The notes below the pieces were generated by a model, which saw nothing but the letters and a program-made list of their open reading frames with translations, made no database searches and had not been told where the DNA came from. The translations under genes were made by a program, and so were the position numbers. This document shows, one piece after another, positions 30,009-39,003 of a DNA stretch of 64,000 bases. Source of the DNA: Herbidospora galbida. Its GTDB lineage: Bacteria > Actinomycetota > Actinomycetes > Streptosporangiales > Streptosporangiaceae. How positions within the stretch are numbered: position 1 is the first letter of the stretch; the number at the start of each line of letters is the position of its first letter. Where the stretch lies: positions 62,001 through 126,000 of the forward strand of contig NZ_SZQA01000023.1 of assembly GCF_005233835.1 (NCBI RefSeq). Reading direction: 5' to 3'.

Positions 30009-30707
30009 ATGAGCCGTTCGAAATGTCTGGTTGTGCTGGTGGGAGCCGCTGTGGGTGTGGCGCCGGCGGTCGCGGCGCACGCCGATCGGGGGCCGTACAA
30101 GGTCACGCAGCGTCACCAGACCGACGTCCCGAAGCCGGGCACGACGAGCGCGGCGAACCGGCGGCTGCAGAAGGATCTGTCCGCTCTGGGGTACTTCACC
30201 GGGCCGTGGAACGGCTACTACGGGCCCGACCTGGCGCAGGCGATGTTCGCCGTGCAGAAGGTCAACGGGCTGAAGACGACCGCCCGCTGGAGCGAGGAGG
30301 TCGACCGGAAGATCCGCCGGGGCTGGGTGCCGGTCGCGCGCAGCACCAGCGGGAACCTCGTCGAGGTCGACCTGCGGCGGCAGCTGATGATGGTCGTCAG
30401 GGGCGGCAAGGTGGTGAAGGTCTTCAACACCTCCAGCGGGAACGGCAAGCCGTACGGCGGCGGCAAGATCGCCACCACGCCCCGGGGCGTGTTCACCGTG
30501 CAGCGGCAGGTCGACAAGATGGAGAAGTCGCCGCTGGGCCTGCTCTACCGGCCCAAGTACTTCCACGGCGGCTACGCCATCCACGGGTCGGGGTACGTCC
30601 CGCCGAAGCCGGCCTCGCACGGGTGCGTCCGGGTGTCGTACGAGGCCATGAACTGGCTCTGGAAGACCGGCAGCCTGCCGATCGGCGGGAAGGTGTGGAT
30701 CTACTGA
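30009..30707 (+). CDS. Secreted L,D-transpeptidase with peptidoglycan-binding domain
   Basis: This 232-residue exported enzyme should cross-link peptidoglycan by 3-3 bonds. A signal peptide covers about residues 1-25, a PG-binding-1-like domain residues 45-105, and a YkuD domain residues 115-232 with the catalytic motif HGSG at 192 and SHGCVRV with Cys206. GGGGGG a few nt before the ATG is a strong ribosome site. Its stop overlaps the convergent aminopeptidase gene by 7 nt. Confidence 0.92.
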   Translation: MSRSKCLVVLVGAAVGVAPAVAAHADRGPYKVTQRHQTDVPKPGTTSAANRRLQKDLSALGYFTGPWNGYYGPDLAQAMFAVQKVNGLKTTARWSEEVDRKIRRGWVPVARSTSGNLVEVDLRRQLMMVVRGGKVVKVFNTSSGNGKPYGGGKIATTPRGVFTVQRQVDKMEKSPLGLLYRPKYFHGGYAIHGSGYVPPKPASHGCVRVSYEAMNWLWKTGSLPIGGKVWIY

Positions 30708-32026
30708 AGCCCCTCCAGCCACGCCTCGACGTCGTCGGGCGATCGGGGGAGCGCGCCGGACATGAGGCGGGCGCCGTCGGCGGTGATCACCAGGTCGTCC
30801 TCGATCCGCACCCCGACGCCGCGCAGCTCCGGCGGCAGCGTCAGGTCGTCGGGCTGCAGGTAGAGGCCGGGTTCGACGGTCAGCACCATGCCCTCTTCGA
30901 GCACGCCGTCGAGGTAGGTCTCGGCGCGGGCCCTGGCGCAGTCGTGGACGTCCAGGCCCAGCATGTGGCCGCTGCTGCACAACGTGTAGCGGCGGTAGAG
31001 ACCCGTCTCGAAGTCGGACCTGAGGCCCCACCCGGCCAGCCCGTCGGCGATCACGCGCATCGCGGCCAGGTGGAAGTCGCGGAAGCGGGCCCCCGGCCGC
31101 AGGGTGGCGATGGCGGCGTTCTGGGCCTCGTACACGAGCTCGTAGACCTGGCGCTGGACGGGTGAGAAGCGGCCCGACAGCGGGAAGGTGCGGGTGACGT
31201 CGGCGGTGTAGAGGCCGTCGGTCTCCACCCCCGCGTCGAGGAGCAGCAGGTCGGCGGGGTTGAGGGGCCCGTCGTTGCGGATCCAGTGGAGCACGCAGGC
31301 GTGCGCGCCCGAGGCCACGATCGAGTCGTAACCGGTCGCGTTGCCCTCCAGCCGCGACCGCAGGCCGAAGATCCCCTCGACGTAGCGCTCGCCCCGGGGG
31401 TGCGCGAGCGCCTGGGGGAGGGCGCGGACGACGTCCTCGAAGCCCCGCGCGGTCGCGTCGACGGCGTGCTGGAGCTCGGCGATCTCGTGCTCGTCCTTGA
31501 CCAGCCGCATCTCCGACAGGTAGGACGTGAGCTCGTCGTCCTGGTCGAGGGTCCGGCCGCCGGGGCGGAAGTCGTCGATGTGGGCGGTGTCCAGGCCGTA
31601 CAGGGAACCGGCCTCCCGGAGGTCGGGACGGCGGCCCACCCAGAACTCCCCGAACCGCCGGTCGCGGTAGAACTCCTCGCCCTCCAACCGGGGCGACCGG
31701 GGCCGCAGGTAGAGCACGGCCTCGCCGGACGGCTCGATCACCAGCACGTCGGCGGGCTCCTGCGCGCCGGTCAGATAGGTGTACGCGCTGTGCGCCCGGA
31801 ACCGGTAGTCGCTGTCGTTGCTGCGGACCTTCAGGTCGCCGGCCGGGATCACCAGCCGCTCACCGGGGAACCGCTGGGCCAGCCGGGCCCTCCGCTTCCG
31901 CGTGTACGCCGCCACGGGCAGCTGCGGCAGATCGTCGTGGCGCGTGTCGGCCCAGCCCGTCGTCATGAACGCGGCCAGCTCCGGCGTGATCGGAAGGTCA
32001 TGGGAACCGGTGTTCTCGGTCGTCAT
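30701..32026 (-). CDS. Aminopeptidase P family (Xaa-Pro aminopeptidase)
   Basis: This 441-residue cytosolic metallopeptidase removes N-terminal residues before proline. It has an N-terminal AMP_N domain (about 40-170) and a pita-bread M24 domain with the dinuclear metal ligands visible in LLLDAGVE, TADVTRTFP, SGHMLGLDVHD, EEGMVLTVEPGLY and GVRIEDD. ATG 32026 is chosen over the upstream GTG 32059 because TACCAT lies 8 nt before it and the conserved domain begins soon after. Confidence 0.92.
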   Translation of the reverse strand: MTTENTGSHDLPITPELAAFMTTGWADTRHDDLPQLPVAAYTRKRRARLAQRFPGERLVIPAGDLKVRSNDSDYRFRAHSAYTYLTGAQEPADVLVIEPSGEAVLYLRPRSPRLEGEEFYRDRRFGEFWVGRRPDLREAGSLYGLDTAHIDDFRPGGRTLDQDDELTSYLSEMRLVKDEHEIAELQHAVDATARGFEDVVRALPQALAHPRGERYVEGIFGLRSRLEGNATGYDSIVASGAHACVLHWIRNDGPLNPADLLLLDAGVETDGLYTADVTRTFPLSGRFSPVQRQVYELVYEAQNAAIATLRPGARFRDFHLAAMRVIADGLAGWGLRSDFETGLYRRYTLCSSGHMLGLDVHDCARARAETYLDGVLEEGMVLTVEPGLYLQPDDLTLPPELRGVGVRIEDDLVITADGARLMSGALPRSPDDVEAWLEGLQ

Positions 32027-32040
32027 GACCTTGCATGGTA
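32027..32040 (-). promoter_or_regulatory. Leaderless -10 box for aminopeptidase P
   Basis: TACCAT (32040-32035) lies 8 nt before the ATG at 32026. Confidence 0.45.
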
Positions 32041-32160
32041 TTTCACATTCCACCGGCACATTAAGAGTGAATTCGGGGAAAGTGAAAAATCCGGCCCCGC
32101 TCTTGACGCAGCGTCACCACAGGTTGTTGCCTGAGGAGACAAGCAGAAGGGTGGTGTCGA

Positions 32161-32589
32161 TTGCTCATCGGGACGATCGTGCAGGGAAAGGGCGCCCACG
32201 TGGTGACCGTTCCCCCGGATGCCACAGTGACCGACCTGCTCAGCCTGCTGGCCGAGCACAACATCGGCGCCGTGGTCGTCTCCGCCGACGGCCACGCGAT
32301 CGCGGGCATCGTGTCGGAGCGGGACATCGTCCGGCACCTGCACATGCGAGGCGGAGCGGTGCTGAGTGAGCCCGTCTCCAGCATCATGACGGTCGAGGTC
32401 CGCACCTGCGGCCCCGACGAGAACGTGGAAGATCTACGCAAGACCATGACCGTTCACCGATTCCGGCACGTTCCGGTCGTCCAAGACGGACGCCTCATCG
32501 GCATCGTCAGCATCGGCGACGTCGTCAAGAGCGCGATCGAGGAACTGGAGACCGAGCGCGCCCACCTCGTCGGCTATCTGCACGGCTGA
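32161..32589 (+). CDS. Tandem CBS-domain protein
   Basis: This 142-residue protein is just a Bateman pair: CBS1 (about residues 12-62, IGAVVVSADGHAIAGIVSERD) and CBS2 (77-130, RHVPVVQDGRLIGIVSIGD). Such stand-alone pairs bind adenine nucleotides and act as energy or redox sensors; their partners are usually unknown. A TTG start at 32161 with AAGG about 10 nt upstream is the only in-frame option before the domain. Confidence 0.88.
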   Translation: MLIGTIVQGKGAHVVTVPPDATVTDLLSLLAEHNIGAVVVSADGHAIAGIVSERDIVRHLHMRGGAVLSEPVSSIMTVEVRTCGPDENVEDLRKTMTVHRFRHVPVVQDGRLIGIVSIGDVVKSAIEELETERAHLVGYLHG

Positions 32590-32601
32590 CCTCCTGGGAA
32601 G

Positions 32602-32630
32602 ACGGCCCGGCGGGATCCCCGCCGGGCCGT
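32602..32630. terminator. Bidirectional terminator between CBS gene and subtilase
   Basis: A perfect 13-bp stem (32602-32614 with 32618-32630) closes an ATC loop between two convergent genes. Confidence 0.85.
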
Positions 32631-32637
32631 CGCCGTT

Positions 32638-35600
32638 CTACTGGACGGTGATCTTGTCGACCTCGACGGTCACGCCCTTCACCTGCTCGGTGGAGGTCGC
32701 CGTCGTGATCGTGCCCTCACCGGCCGACACCCCCTTGACCTTCAGGGTGTACGTCAGCGACGCGCCGGGCGCGCCCGGCGCGCTGGTGACCCGGTAGTCG
32801 GAGGCGGCCCCGGCGCCCGCCGGAATCCGGCCGCCCCGGGTGCCGTCGGCGTTCTCCGCGCCGATCGTCAGCCCGTAGGCGTCGCCCGGGTAGGCGATCG
32901 GCGACGGGTAGGCGAACGTGACGTCCTCCGCCCCGTCGACCCCGATCCACGCCTGGAACGTCTTCAGGTCGCCGGTGCCGAAGAGGTTGACCCGCCACTC
33001 GACGACGATCCAGGTCCCGACCCCGTCGGTCAGCGTCGCCACGTAGACGCCGGGCGCGCCCGTGCCGTCGAGGTCGGTCCAGAACGGGGCCAGCACCCCG
33101 TTCGGCCGGTCGGGGTCGGGCAGGTCCTGCGGGACGAAGCTGACGTCCTGCGCCCCGTCGGCCCCGCCCGCGACCAGGTATCCGTTGGACGTGATGCCCA
33201 GGCGGGTGAAGGTCTGCCCGGCGAACCGGTAGCCCGGGACGGTGAAGTTGAGCGCCTCCTCGTCGCCGACCGGGACCGGCGCGACGCCGAAGGCGTCGAG
33301 CGGGAGGTAGCCGAACAGCTCGCCCGGGGCGATCGACGGGGCGTCCGGCTCGCGGCCCGCCAGCGTCTTCTTGGCGGTGGCGATCTGGGTGCCGACCTTC
33401 GTGGCCCCGGTGACCGCGTTGAGCCGCAGCCGCGAGTTGAGCGTGCTCAGCGCGGTGACCTCGGTGTCTTCGAGCGTGTCGTTCCGGACGGTCACCGTGC
33501 AGGTCGACTCGCCCGTGTTGCGCGGAATCGTGGTGGGCGCGCAGGTCTGCTCGACCGGCACGGCGCCCTCGCCGCGGACGAACGCCACCGGCAGGTGCTG
33601 CTGCCGGGCGCCGCCGACCTGGCTGAGGTCGACCTGGCCGAAGTACTGCCCGTCGGGCAGGTCGGGCGCGGCGATCACGATCTGCACGGTCTGCTTCTTG
33701 CCCGGCTTGACCGTGAACACCGGCGGCACGACCACGATGGACGCGCCGCTCACCGTCTTGCCGGTCGCCGTGTAGGTGAGGGTGGCGTTCGTGACGTTCG
33801 TGAAGGTGCGCTTGGCGGTGATGAGGCCCGGCATCGTGGTGGCGTTCACCGACGGCAGGTTCAGGTCGATCCGGTTCAGCGGGTCGGCCGCCGAGGTGGC
33901 GAAGTTCTCGGCCGACTCGTCGAGCGTCAGCCCGGTGTCGCCGGCCTTGGTCAGGTCGATGCGGCCGCCGCCCATGTCGAACGCGTCGGCCGGGGTGGCG
34001 CCGTTCTGCTTGGCGACGCTCGTCTTGGCCGTGGTCTCCAGCGCGGTCTTGACCTGGCCGGGCGTCCACGTCGGGTGCAGCGCGAACAGCAGCGCCGCCG
34101 CGCCGGCGACGTGCGGCGACGACATCGAGGTGCCCGCGATCGACATGTAGAGGTTGCCGGGAGGGCCTTCGAGCGGGGACTCGGGAGTGGGGGTCGTACC
34201 GGCCAGGATGTGCAGGCCCGGCGCGGTCACGTCGGGCTTCAGGAAGTCGCCGCCCGGCCCGCGCGAGGAGAACGTGGTGATCACGTCACCCTGCCAGGTG
34301 GTCTTGGCGCCCCGGGTGAACGACGCCGTGCCGGCCGGGTTGGCCGCCTTCCACGCGAGCAGCCGGTCGGAGGCCGGCTTGTCGATGTGGACGGTCGGCA
34401 GCCAGTGATTGTCGGTCATCACGTCGAGCGGCTCGGCGTTGTAGAGGATCATGCCGGATGCGCCGCCCTGACGTACCGAGAAGCCCTTCAGCACCCGGTT
34501 CGGGCCGCGCTGACAGGCCACGATCTTCCCGCTGAACAGCCCGGCGGGAGCGGGGGTGAGGCACAGCGCGTCGTTGTACGGCGGCGCCGACGCCAGCACC
34601 ACCGGCAGGTTCGAGGGCACCCCCTCGGTCACGCTCGCGCCCTTGAGGGAGGTCCCGCCCGACAAAGAGATCGTCGACTGGAACGTCCGCGTCTGCGTCG
34701 AGGCCGCCACGGTCGTCACCCACGGGCTCAGGTGCTCGGCGGTCGCCGCCCCGGGCCCCGCGTTCCCGGCGGAGGCCGCCACGAACACGCCCGCCGCGTA
34801 GGCGTCGAGGAACGCCAGCTCGACAGGGTCGCTGTACGGATCGGCGCCGCCCCCGATCGAAAAGTTGATCACCCGCACGCCGTCGAGGATCGCCTGCGCC
34901 ACCGCCTGCGCCGAGTCGGACTGGTAGCACCCCTCGGCCCCGCACACCTTGTAGACCGCGACGTGCGCGGCCGGCGCGATGCCGTGGATCGGCCCGCGTG
35001 GGATGCCCAGCGGATCGGCGTCGGCCACCGGCGCACCGGCCGAGGTGGTCGCGGTGTGCGTGCCGTGCCCGTTGGAGTCACGGGCGCTGTCGCCGTAGAC
35101 CTCGCCGCCGACGACGGCGTTGTAGGTATCGAGGAACGGCTGCCCCGAGATCAGCTTGTTGTTACAAGCGAACACGTCGGCCGCCGGCGTGCGCGGGTTG
35201 TCGCCGAAGTCGCAGGTCCGGGCCGTGCCGTCGGCCTTGGCGGGCGGCGCCGGGATGCTCCCGGAGGCGGCGAACTGCGGATGCTCGGGCCACGCGCCCG
35301 AGTCGAGGATTCCGACGATGACCCCCTTGCCGGAGTTCGGCGCCCCGCCCAGCTTCGAGTAGACCGCGGGCGCCCCGATGAAGGCCGGGCTGGAGTCGGT
35401 GAGCGGCTGGACCACCTTGTCCTCCTGGACGGCCGCCACCCCCTTGATCTTCAACAGCTCGGCGGCCTTGTTCGCCGGGACGGTCAGCGCGACCCCGCCG
35501 TAGACGGTCCGCAGCCGCTGGCCGACCTTCGCGCCCCCCACCCGCTTGGGTAACTCGGCGAGGAAGGTGTTCTCGATCCCCTCGATGTGCCTGAGGTAGT

Positions 35601-35937
35601 TCTTCGCCGCGGTGCTGCGCAGGTCGAGCGCCTTGCCGGTGACCGAGGGCGAGGTGCCCGCCAGCCCGTCGACGCCGCCCTCATAGGCGGCCAGGGCGTC
35701 GTAGTCGAGCTTGACCACGACGTTCACCGGACTGGCCGACCGCGACCGGATCAAGGCCTGGTCGCTTTTCGCGAGCTGACCCGTGGGCGACTTGGCGCCG
35801 GTGACCCTCTCGGGGTTGGTCAGCGGGGTGGCGGTGAGCTTGGGGCTGGGCGAGGGGCTCGCGGTGGCCGGGGGTGAGGCCGAGACCACCAGGGTCAATC
35901 CTGCGGCTACGGCGGCTAACCGTGACTTCTTTGACAC
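32638..35937 (-). CDS. Large secreted S8 (subtilisin-like) serine protease
   Basis: This 1099-residue exported protease has a signal peptide (about 1-26), an I9-type propeptide (about 70-175) and an S8 catalytic domain with Asp212 (GILDSG), His291 (NGHGTHT) and Ser604 ([11 protein letters not shown]). A PA domain is inserted before the serine, and beta-rich domains fill the last 400 residues. The GTG at 35937 is preferred over ATG 35949 because GGGAGG (35947-35942) is a ribosome site for the GTG and overlaps that ATG. It probably degrades external protein. A terminator follows the stop. Confidence 0.93.
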   Translation of the reverse strand: MSKKSRLAAVAAGLTLVVSASPPATASPSPSPKLTATPLTNPERVTGAKSPTGQLAKSDQALIRSRSASPVNVVVKLDYDALAAYEGGVDGLAGTSPSVTGKALDLRSTAAKNYLRHIEGIENTFLAELPKRVGGAKVGQRLRTVYGGVALTVPANKAAELLKIKGVAAVQEDKVVQPLTDSSPAFIGAPAVYSKLGGAPNSGKGVIVGILDSGAWPEHPQFAASGSIPAPPAKADGTARTCDFGDNPRTPAADVFACNNKLISGQPFLDTYNAVVGGEVYGDSARDSNGHGTHTATTSAGAPVADADPLGIPRGPIHGIAPAAHVAVYKVCGAEGCYQSDSAQAVAQAILDGVRVINFSIGGGADPYSDPVELAFLDAYAAGVFVAASAGNAGPGAATAEHLSPWVTTVAASTQTRTFQSTISLSGGTSLKGASVTEGVPSNLPVVLASAPPYNDALCLTPAPAGLFSGKIVACQRGPNRVLKGFSVRQGGASGMILYNAEPLDVMTDNHWLPTVHIDKPASDRLLAWKAANPAGTASFTRGAKTTWQGDVITTFSSRGPGGDFLKPDVTAPGLHILAGTTPTPESPLEGPPGNLYMSIAGTSMSSPHVAGAAALLFALHPTWTPGQVKTALETTAKTSVAKQNGATPADAFDMGGGRIDLTKAGDTGLTLDESAENFATSAADPLNRIDLNLPSVNATTMPGLITAKRTFTNVTNATLTYTATGKTVSGASIVVVPPVFTVKPGKKQTVQIVIAAPDLPDGQYFGQVDLSQVGGARQQHLPVAFVRGEGAVPVEQTCAPTTIPRNTGESTCTVTVRNDTLEDTEVTALSTLNSRLRLNAVTGATKVGTQIATAKKTLAGREPDAPSIAPGELFGYLPLDAFGVAPVPVGDEEALNFTVPGYRFAGQTFTRLGITSNGYLVAGGADGAQDVSFVPQDLPDPDRPNGVLAPFWTDLDGTGAPGVYVATLTDGVGTWIVVEWRVNLFGTGDLKTFQAWIGVDGAEDVTFAYPSPIAYPGDAYGLTIGAENADGTRGGRIPAGAGAASDYRVTSAPGAPGASLTYTLKVKGVSAGEGTITTATSTEQVKGVTVEVDKITVQ

Positions 35938-36078
35938 GTAACCTCCCATGGATGCTGCGGGACGCCGCGCGCGGGGGAGGTCAACCGCTCCCCTGGGCGT
36001 GGTTTGGAACGGTCTAATCTGACCCGGAGTCTAACCAGAGGGATTTGCGACGCCTAGTGTCCACCTGTGGCCGCGACC

Positions 36079-36091
36079 TAGACTCCTGACC
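36079..36091 (+). promoter_or_regulatory. Leaderless -10 box for the Smr gene
   Basis: TAGACT (36079-36084) is 7 nt before the ATG at 36092; no Shine-Dalgarno sequence is present. Confidence 0.5.
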
Positions 36092-36346
36092 ATGAAGCTG
36101 AAGCTGGACCTGCACGACATCTTCAACAAGGGCGACCAGATCGACCGGGCCCTGCGCGGGATCATCCAGGAGGCCATCGACAAGAAGGCGACCGAGGTCG
36201 AGATCATCCCCGGGAAGGGGTCGGGCCAGCTGAAGAAGAAGGTGCTGCGCTTCCTCGACCAGAAGGAGATCAAGGCGCTCTACCACCGGATCGACAAGGA
36301 CGCGAAGAACCACGGCCGCCTGTTCGTGTACTTCCGGCACAAGTAA
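36092..36346 (+). CDS. Stand-alone Smr-domain protein
   Basis: This 84-residue protein is only an Smr (small MutS-related) domain: LDLHD replaces the usual LDLHG at the start, and the nucleic-acid loop IIPGKGSGQLKKKV is intact. Smr domains cut or bind DNA or RNA; stand-alone forms occur in many actinobacteria without known targets. Its upstream region is shared with the divergent subtilase gene. Confidence 0.85.
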   Translation: MKLKLDLHDIFNKGDQIDRALRGIIQEAIDKKATEVEIIPGKGSGQLKKKVLRFLDQKEIKALYHRIDKDAKNHGRLFVYFRHK

Positions 36347-36409
36347 CCCTTCGGCAGGGCACGAGTCACATTCGCGAAGAAGGCTGCCGCACCGCGGTGA
36401 GATATCCCT

Positions 36410-37246
36410 TCAGCTCCACCGGCCAAGCCAGTCCAGGCCCTCTTCGGCGTGGCCGGCGATGGTGAAGTGGCTGTCGTCCGCGTGGAGCCGCAGTTCGGCG
36501 CCAGGGCAGTGGGCCGCCAGCCAGGTCCCGTGAGAGGCGGGGATGACCCGGTCCGCGGTGCCGTGCAGGAGCAGGACGGGGGCGCTGATGCTGCCGGGGT
36601 CGCAGCCCCAGGCATGGGTGTAGGAGACGTCGTCGTCGATCTGACCGTAGGGGCCGGCGGCCAGAGCCGGTTCGCTCACCTGCCCCAGCCAGCCCCACGG
36701 CCCCTCGAAGAAGGCCAGATCGGCCGCAGTGAACTCGCAGTCGTAGTCGAAACCCGACTCATCCAGGACCGCCCTCACCTCGCGGCCCGCCGCCGCCGTT
36801 CCCAGGGCGGCCACCCCGGACGGGAGCATCCCGGCGAACCAGTCCAGCCCGTCCGCGTCGTACGGGGCGATGCCGGCCAGGCTCACCACCGCCCGGACGC
36901 GATCGCCCAGGACGGCGGCGCACCCCAGAGCGTACGTCCCGCCGCCGGAGTACCCCATGACGGCGAACCGGCCGATGCCGAGCGCGTCCGCGACGGCTGC
37001 CGCGTCGGCGGCGACGGAGGCGATGGTGCGCCCCGGCGCGACGGCGGACCGGCCGTAGCCGGGCCGATCGAACGACACCCAGCGCAACCCCAGCCGGTCG
37101 GCCGCGGCGAAGAGCGGCTCGGGAGGCGCCCCCAGGTTGGGGGTGCCGTGATGCCACAGAACCGGCGGCAGCTCGCCCCCCGCCGGGCCGGTGTCGTACA
37201 CGTGCAGCGTGCGGCCCGCGGCCACCTCGACGTCCAGCTCGATCAT
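36410..37246 (-). CDS. Alpha/beta hydrolase
   Basis: This 278-residue hydrolase has the oxyanion HHGTPNLG motif, a nucleophile elbow GYSGGG (Ser about residue 97) and a C-terminal LLLHGTADRVIP segment with the acid, then a His in DDSHFTIAGH. The substrate is unknown; close relatives are annotated only as alpha/beta hydrolases. The ATG at 37246 follows TACCAT by 6 nt. Confidence 0.87.
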   Translation of the reverse strand: MIELDVEVAAGRTLHVYDTGPAGGELPPVLWHHGTPNLGAPPEPLFAAADRLGLRWVSFDRPGYGRSAVAPGRTIASVAADAAAVADALGIGRFAVMGYSGGGTYALGCAAVLGDRVRAVVSLAGIAPYDADGLDWFAGMLPSGVAALGTAAAGREVRAVLDESGFDYDCEFTAADLAFFEGPWGWLGQVSEPALAAGPYGQIDDDVSYTHAWGCDPGSISAPVLLLHGTADRVIPASHGTWLAAHCPGAELRLHADDSHFTIAGHAEEGLDWLGRWS

Positions 37247-37258
37247 GCCGTGATGGTA
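37247..37258 (-). promoter_or_regulatory. Leaderless -10 box for the alpha/beta hydrolase
   Basis: TACCAT (37258-37253) is 6 nt before the ATG at 37246. Confidence 0.5.
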
Positions 37259-37357
37259 ACGACCACGCGCAAAACCTCGGGCGGTCGTCCAGCAGGACGT
37301 CGACGGACTGGGCCCGGAGAATGAGACCGTCAGGCGAAAGGGACTATACGAACGGAT

Positions 37358-37663
37358 GTGCAGATCATGGAACCCCGGGTGATCGACCTGGTCGTCGTCT
37401 ACACCGAGCGGGTCGAGGAGTGCCGTGCCTTCTACACCGGCATCGGCCTCACCTTCCGGAAGGAACAGCACGGCGCCGGACCCGAGCACTTCTCCGCCAC
37501 GCTCGGGTCCACCGTCTTCGAGCTCTATCCGGCCGGTGGCAGACCGCCCACGGGCCGGCTCCGCCTCGGTTTCTCCCTGCCGGGCGGCCCCGGCCGGGAG
37601 CCCGGCCGGCACACCGTCACCGACCCCGACGGCCGGACGGTCGACGTCAGGATCTCGGCCTGA
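37358..37663 (+). CDS. Small VOC-superfamily (glyoxalase-fold) protein
   Basis: This 101-residue protein has one vicinal-oxygen-chelate unit: VIDLVVVYTERVEECRAFY, then FRKEQHG and a C-terminal HTVTDPDGRTVDVR strand. Single-domain members are metal-dependent enzymes or binding proteins, often antibiotic-sequestering, but no ligand is evident. AAAGGGA 13 nt upstream and GTG 37358 set the start; ATG 37367 is an alternative. Its end overlaps the convergent cupin gene by 17 nt. Confidence 0.75.
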   Translation: MQIMEPRVIDLVVVYTERVEECRAFYTGIGLTFRKEQHGAGPEHFSATLGSTVFELYPAGGRPPTGRLRLGFSLPGGPGREPGRHTVTDPDGRTVDVRISA

Positions 37664-38024
37664 CCGGGGCCTGGTAGCCCGGGACCGACGGCCATCTGAC
37701 CGTCAGGACCACCGACTCCTCCTCGGCCACCCACGAATGGTCGACCCCCTGGCCCCACACCAGGTAGTCGCCCTGCTTCTCCAGCACCACGTCCCGGTCG
37801 GGCAGCACCATGCGGAAGCGGCCGCTGATCAGGACGATCATCGCCGTACGGGACTCGCCCCTCACCCACTGGGCGCGTTCCTCGCCGGCCGGGTGGACGC
37901 CCCACTTGATCTCGACCTCGTCGCTGTGCCGGGCGTCTCCCGCAGGGCGGAAGTGGCCGAGCAGCCAGCCTCGGTCGAGGAGCGCGTCGGCGTTCGCGTT
38001 GCCTACGTACACCCGTTCTGTCAC
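37647..38024 (-). CDS. Cupin-fold protein
   Basis: This 125-residue protein folds as a single cupin: KWGVHPAGEERAQW carries the first motif and GDYLVWGQGVDHSWVAEEES the second, with His96 likely a metal ligand. The function is unknown. It is 11 nt downstream of dhaM on the same strand and may be read with dhaKLM, but TAACCT overlapping the dhaM stop, 8 nt before its GTG, could serve as its own promoter. Confidence 0.78.
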   Translation of the reverse strand: MTERVYVGNANADALLDRGWLLGHFRPAGDARHSDEVEIKWGVHPAGEERAQWVRGESRTAMIVLISGRFRMVLPDRDVVLEKQGDYLVWGQGVDHSWVAEEESVVLTVRWPSVPGYQAPVRPRS

Positions 38025-38038
38025 GAGCGGCGAGGTTA
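38025..38038 (-). promoter_or_regulatory. Possible leaderless -10 box for the cupin gene
   Basis: TAACCT (38038-38033) overlaps the TAA stop of dhaM and is 8 nt before the GTG at 38024. Confidence 0.35.
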
Positions 38039-38416
38039 GCAGAGTTTGCCGATCGTCCTGGCCTCCTCGGCGGCGGCGACCACCTCGTCGAGGGCGGCGC
38101 CGGTTCCCGCTGTGACCAGGGCGTTGATCGCCCCTTCGACGAAGGGGGCGTCGGCCAGGACCACATCGGCGCGGTCTTCGATGAAGGTGCGGGCGGTCAG
38201 GACGGCGCTGCCCAGGTCCATGATGACGACCACGCCGTCGCCCTGGTCGACCTCGGCGACGGCCTCCTCCAGTTTCGTCAGGCTGGTGCCCAGGTCGCCG
38301 TCGTCGGTGCCGCCCGCCGGGCGGATCGGGGCGTCTTCTCCGGCGATGCCCACCGCCAGGGCCACCGCCTCTTCGGCCAGGCCGGCGCTGTGCGAGATCA
38401 GCACGATGCCGACCAT
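38036..38416 (-). CDS. dhaM: Dihydroxyacetone kinase phosphoryl donor subunit DhaM (EIIA-Man type)
   Basis: DhaM carries phosphate from the PTS (HPr) to ADP bound on DhaL. This 126-residue form is the EIIA domain alone, without the fused HPr and EI-like domains of E. coli DhaM, as in most Gram-positives. The active His9 is in VLISHSAGLAE, and VVIMDLGSAVLTA is typical. Its ATG overlaps the dhaL stop by 1 nt. It requires a general PTS elsewhere in the genome. Confidence 0.93.
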   Translation of the reverse strand: MVGIVLISHSAGLAEEAVALAVGIAGEDAPIRPAGGTDDGDLGTSLTKLEEAVAEVDQGDGVVVIMDLGSAVLTARTFIEDRADVVLADAPFVEGAINALVTAGTGAALDEVVAAAEEARTIGKLC

Positions 38417-39003
38417 CAGGCCGCCCTCAGCGCGTCGATCATGAGGGCCATCGACGTCGCGCCCGGATCCTGGTGGCCGATGCTGCGGTCTCCGAGGTAG
38501 CTGGCGCGGCCCTTGCGGGCGCGCAGGGGGGTCGTCGCCCGCGCGCCGTCGAGAGCCGCCCGTGCCGCGGCGTCGAACGACGTTCTCATCTCCTGGACGG
38601 CCGGAGCCAGCGCGTCGATCATCGTCTTGTCGCCTTCCTGGGCCGAGCCCAGCTTCATCACGGCGGCCAGGGCCTGCGCGAACGCCTCGGCCAGCTCTTC
38701 CCGGCTCACCTCGGGCACGTCGCCGACCGAACGGCCGAGGGTGCGGAACAGAGTGCCGTACAGAGGACCGGAAGCCCCGCCGACCTTGCGGATCAGCGTG
38801 GTGCCCGTCGTCGTCAGCACGTCGGCGGGGGTCTCGGGGGGCTTGGCGGCCAGGGCCTCCTCGACGGCGGTGAAGCCCCGGTCGAGGTTGGCGCCGTGGT
38901 CGGCGTCGCCGATGGCGCGGTCGAGGTCGGTCAGGTGGTCGCGGTCGGCGCGGACCCGCTCGGTGACGACGGCGATCCAGCGCAGGAAGAAGGCCGTGTC
39001 CAT
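38416..39003 (-). CDS. dhaL: Dihydroxyacetone kinase ADP-binding subunit DhaL
   Basis: DhaL holds ADP permanently as cofactor and passes phosphate from DhaM to dihydroxyacetone on DhaK. The 195-residue protein shows the Mg-ADP site LDRAIGDADHGANLDRG (about 27-43), KVGGASGPLYGTLF and the C-terminal DPGATSMALM. It overlaps dhaK upstream by 1 nt, so the three genes are tightly coupled. Confidence 0.94.
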   Translation of the reverse strand: MDTAFFLRWIAVVTERVRADRDHLTDLDRAIGDADHGANLDRGFTAVEEALAAKPPETPADVLTTTGTTLIRKVGGASGPLYGTLFRTLGRSVGDVPEVSREELAEAFAQALAAVMKLGSAQEGDKTMIDALAPAVQEMRTSFDAAARAALDGARATTPLRARKGRASYLGDRSIGHQDPGATSMALMIDALRAA

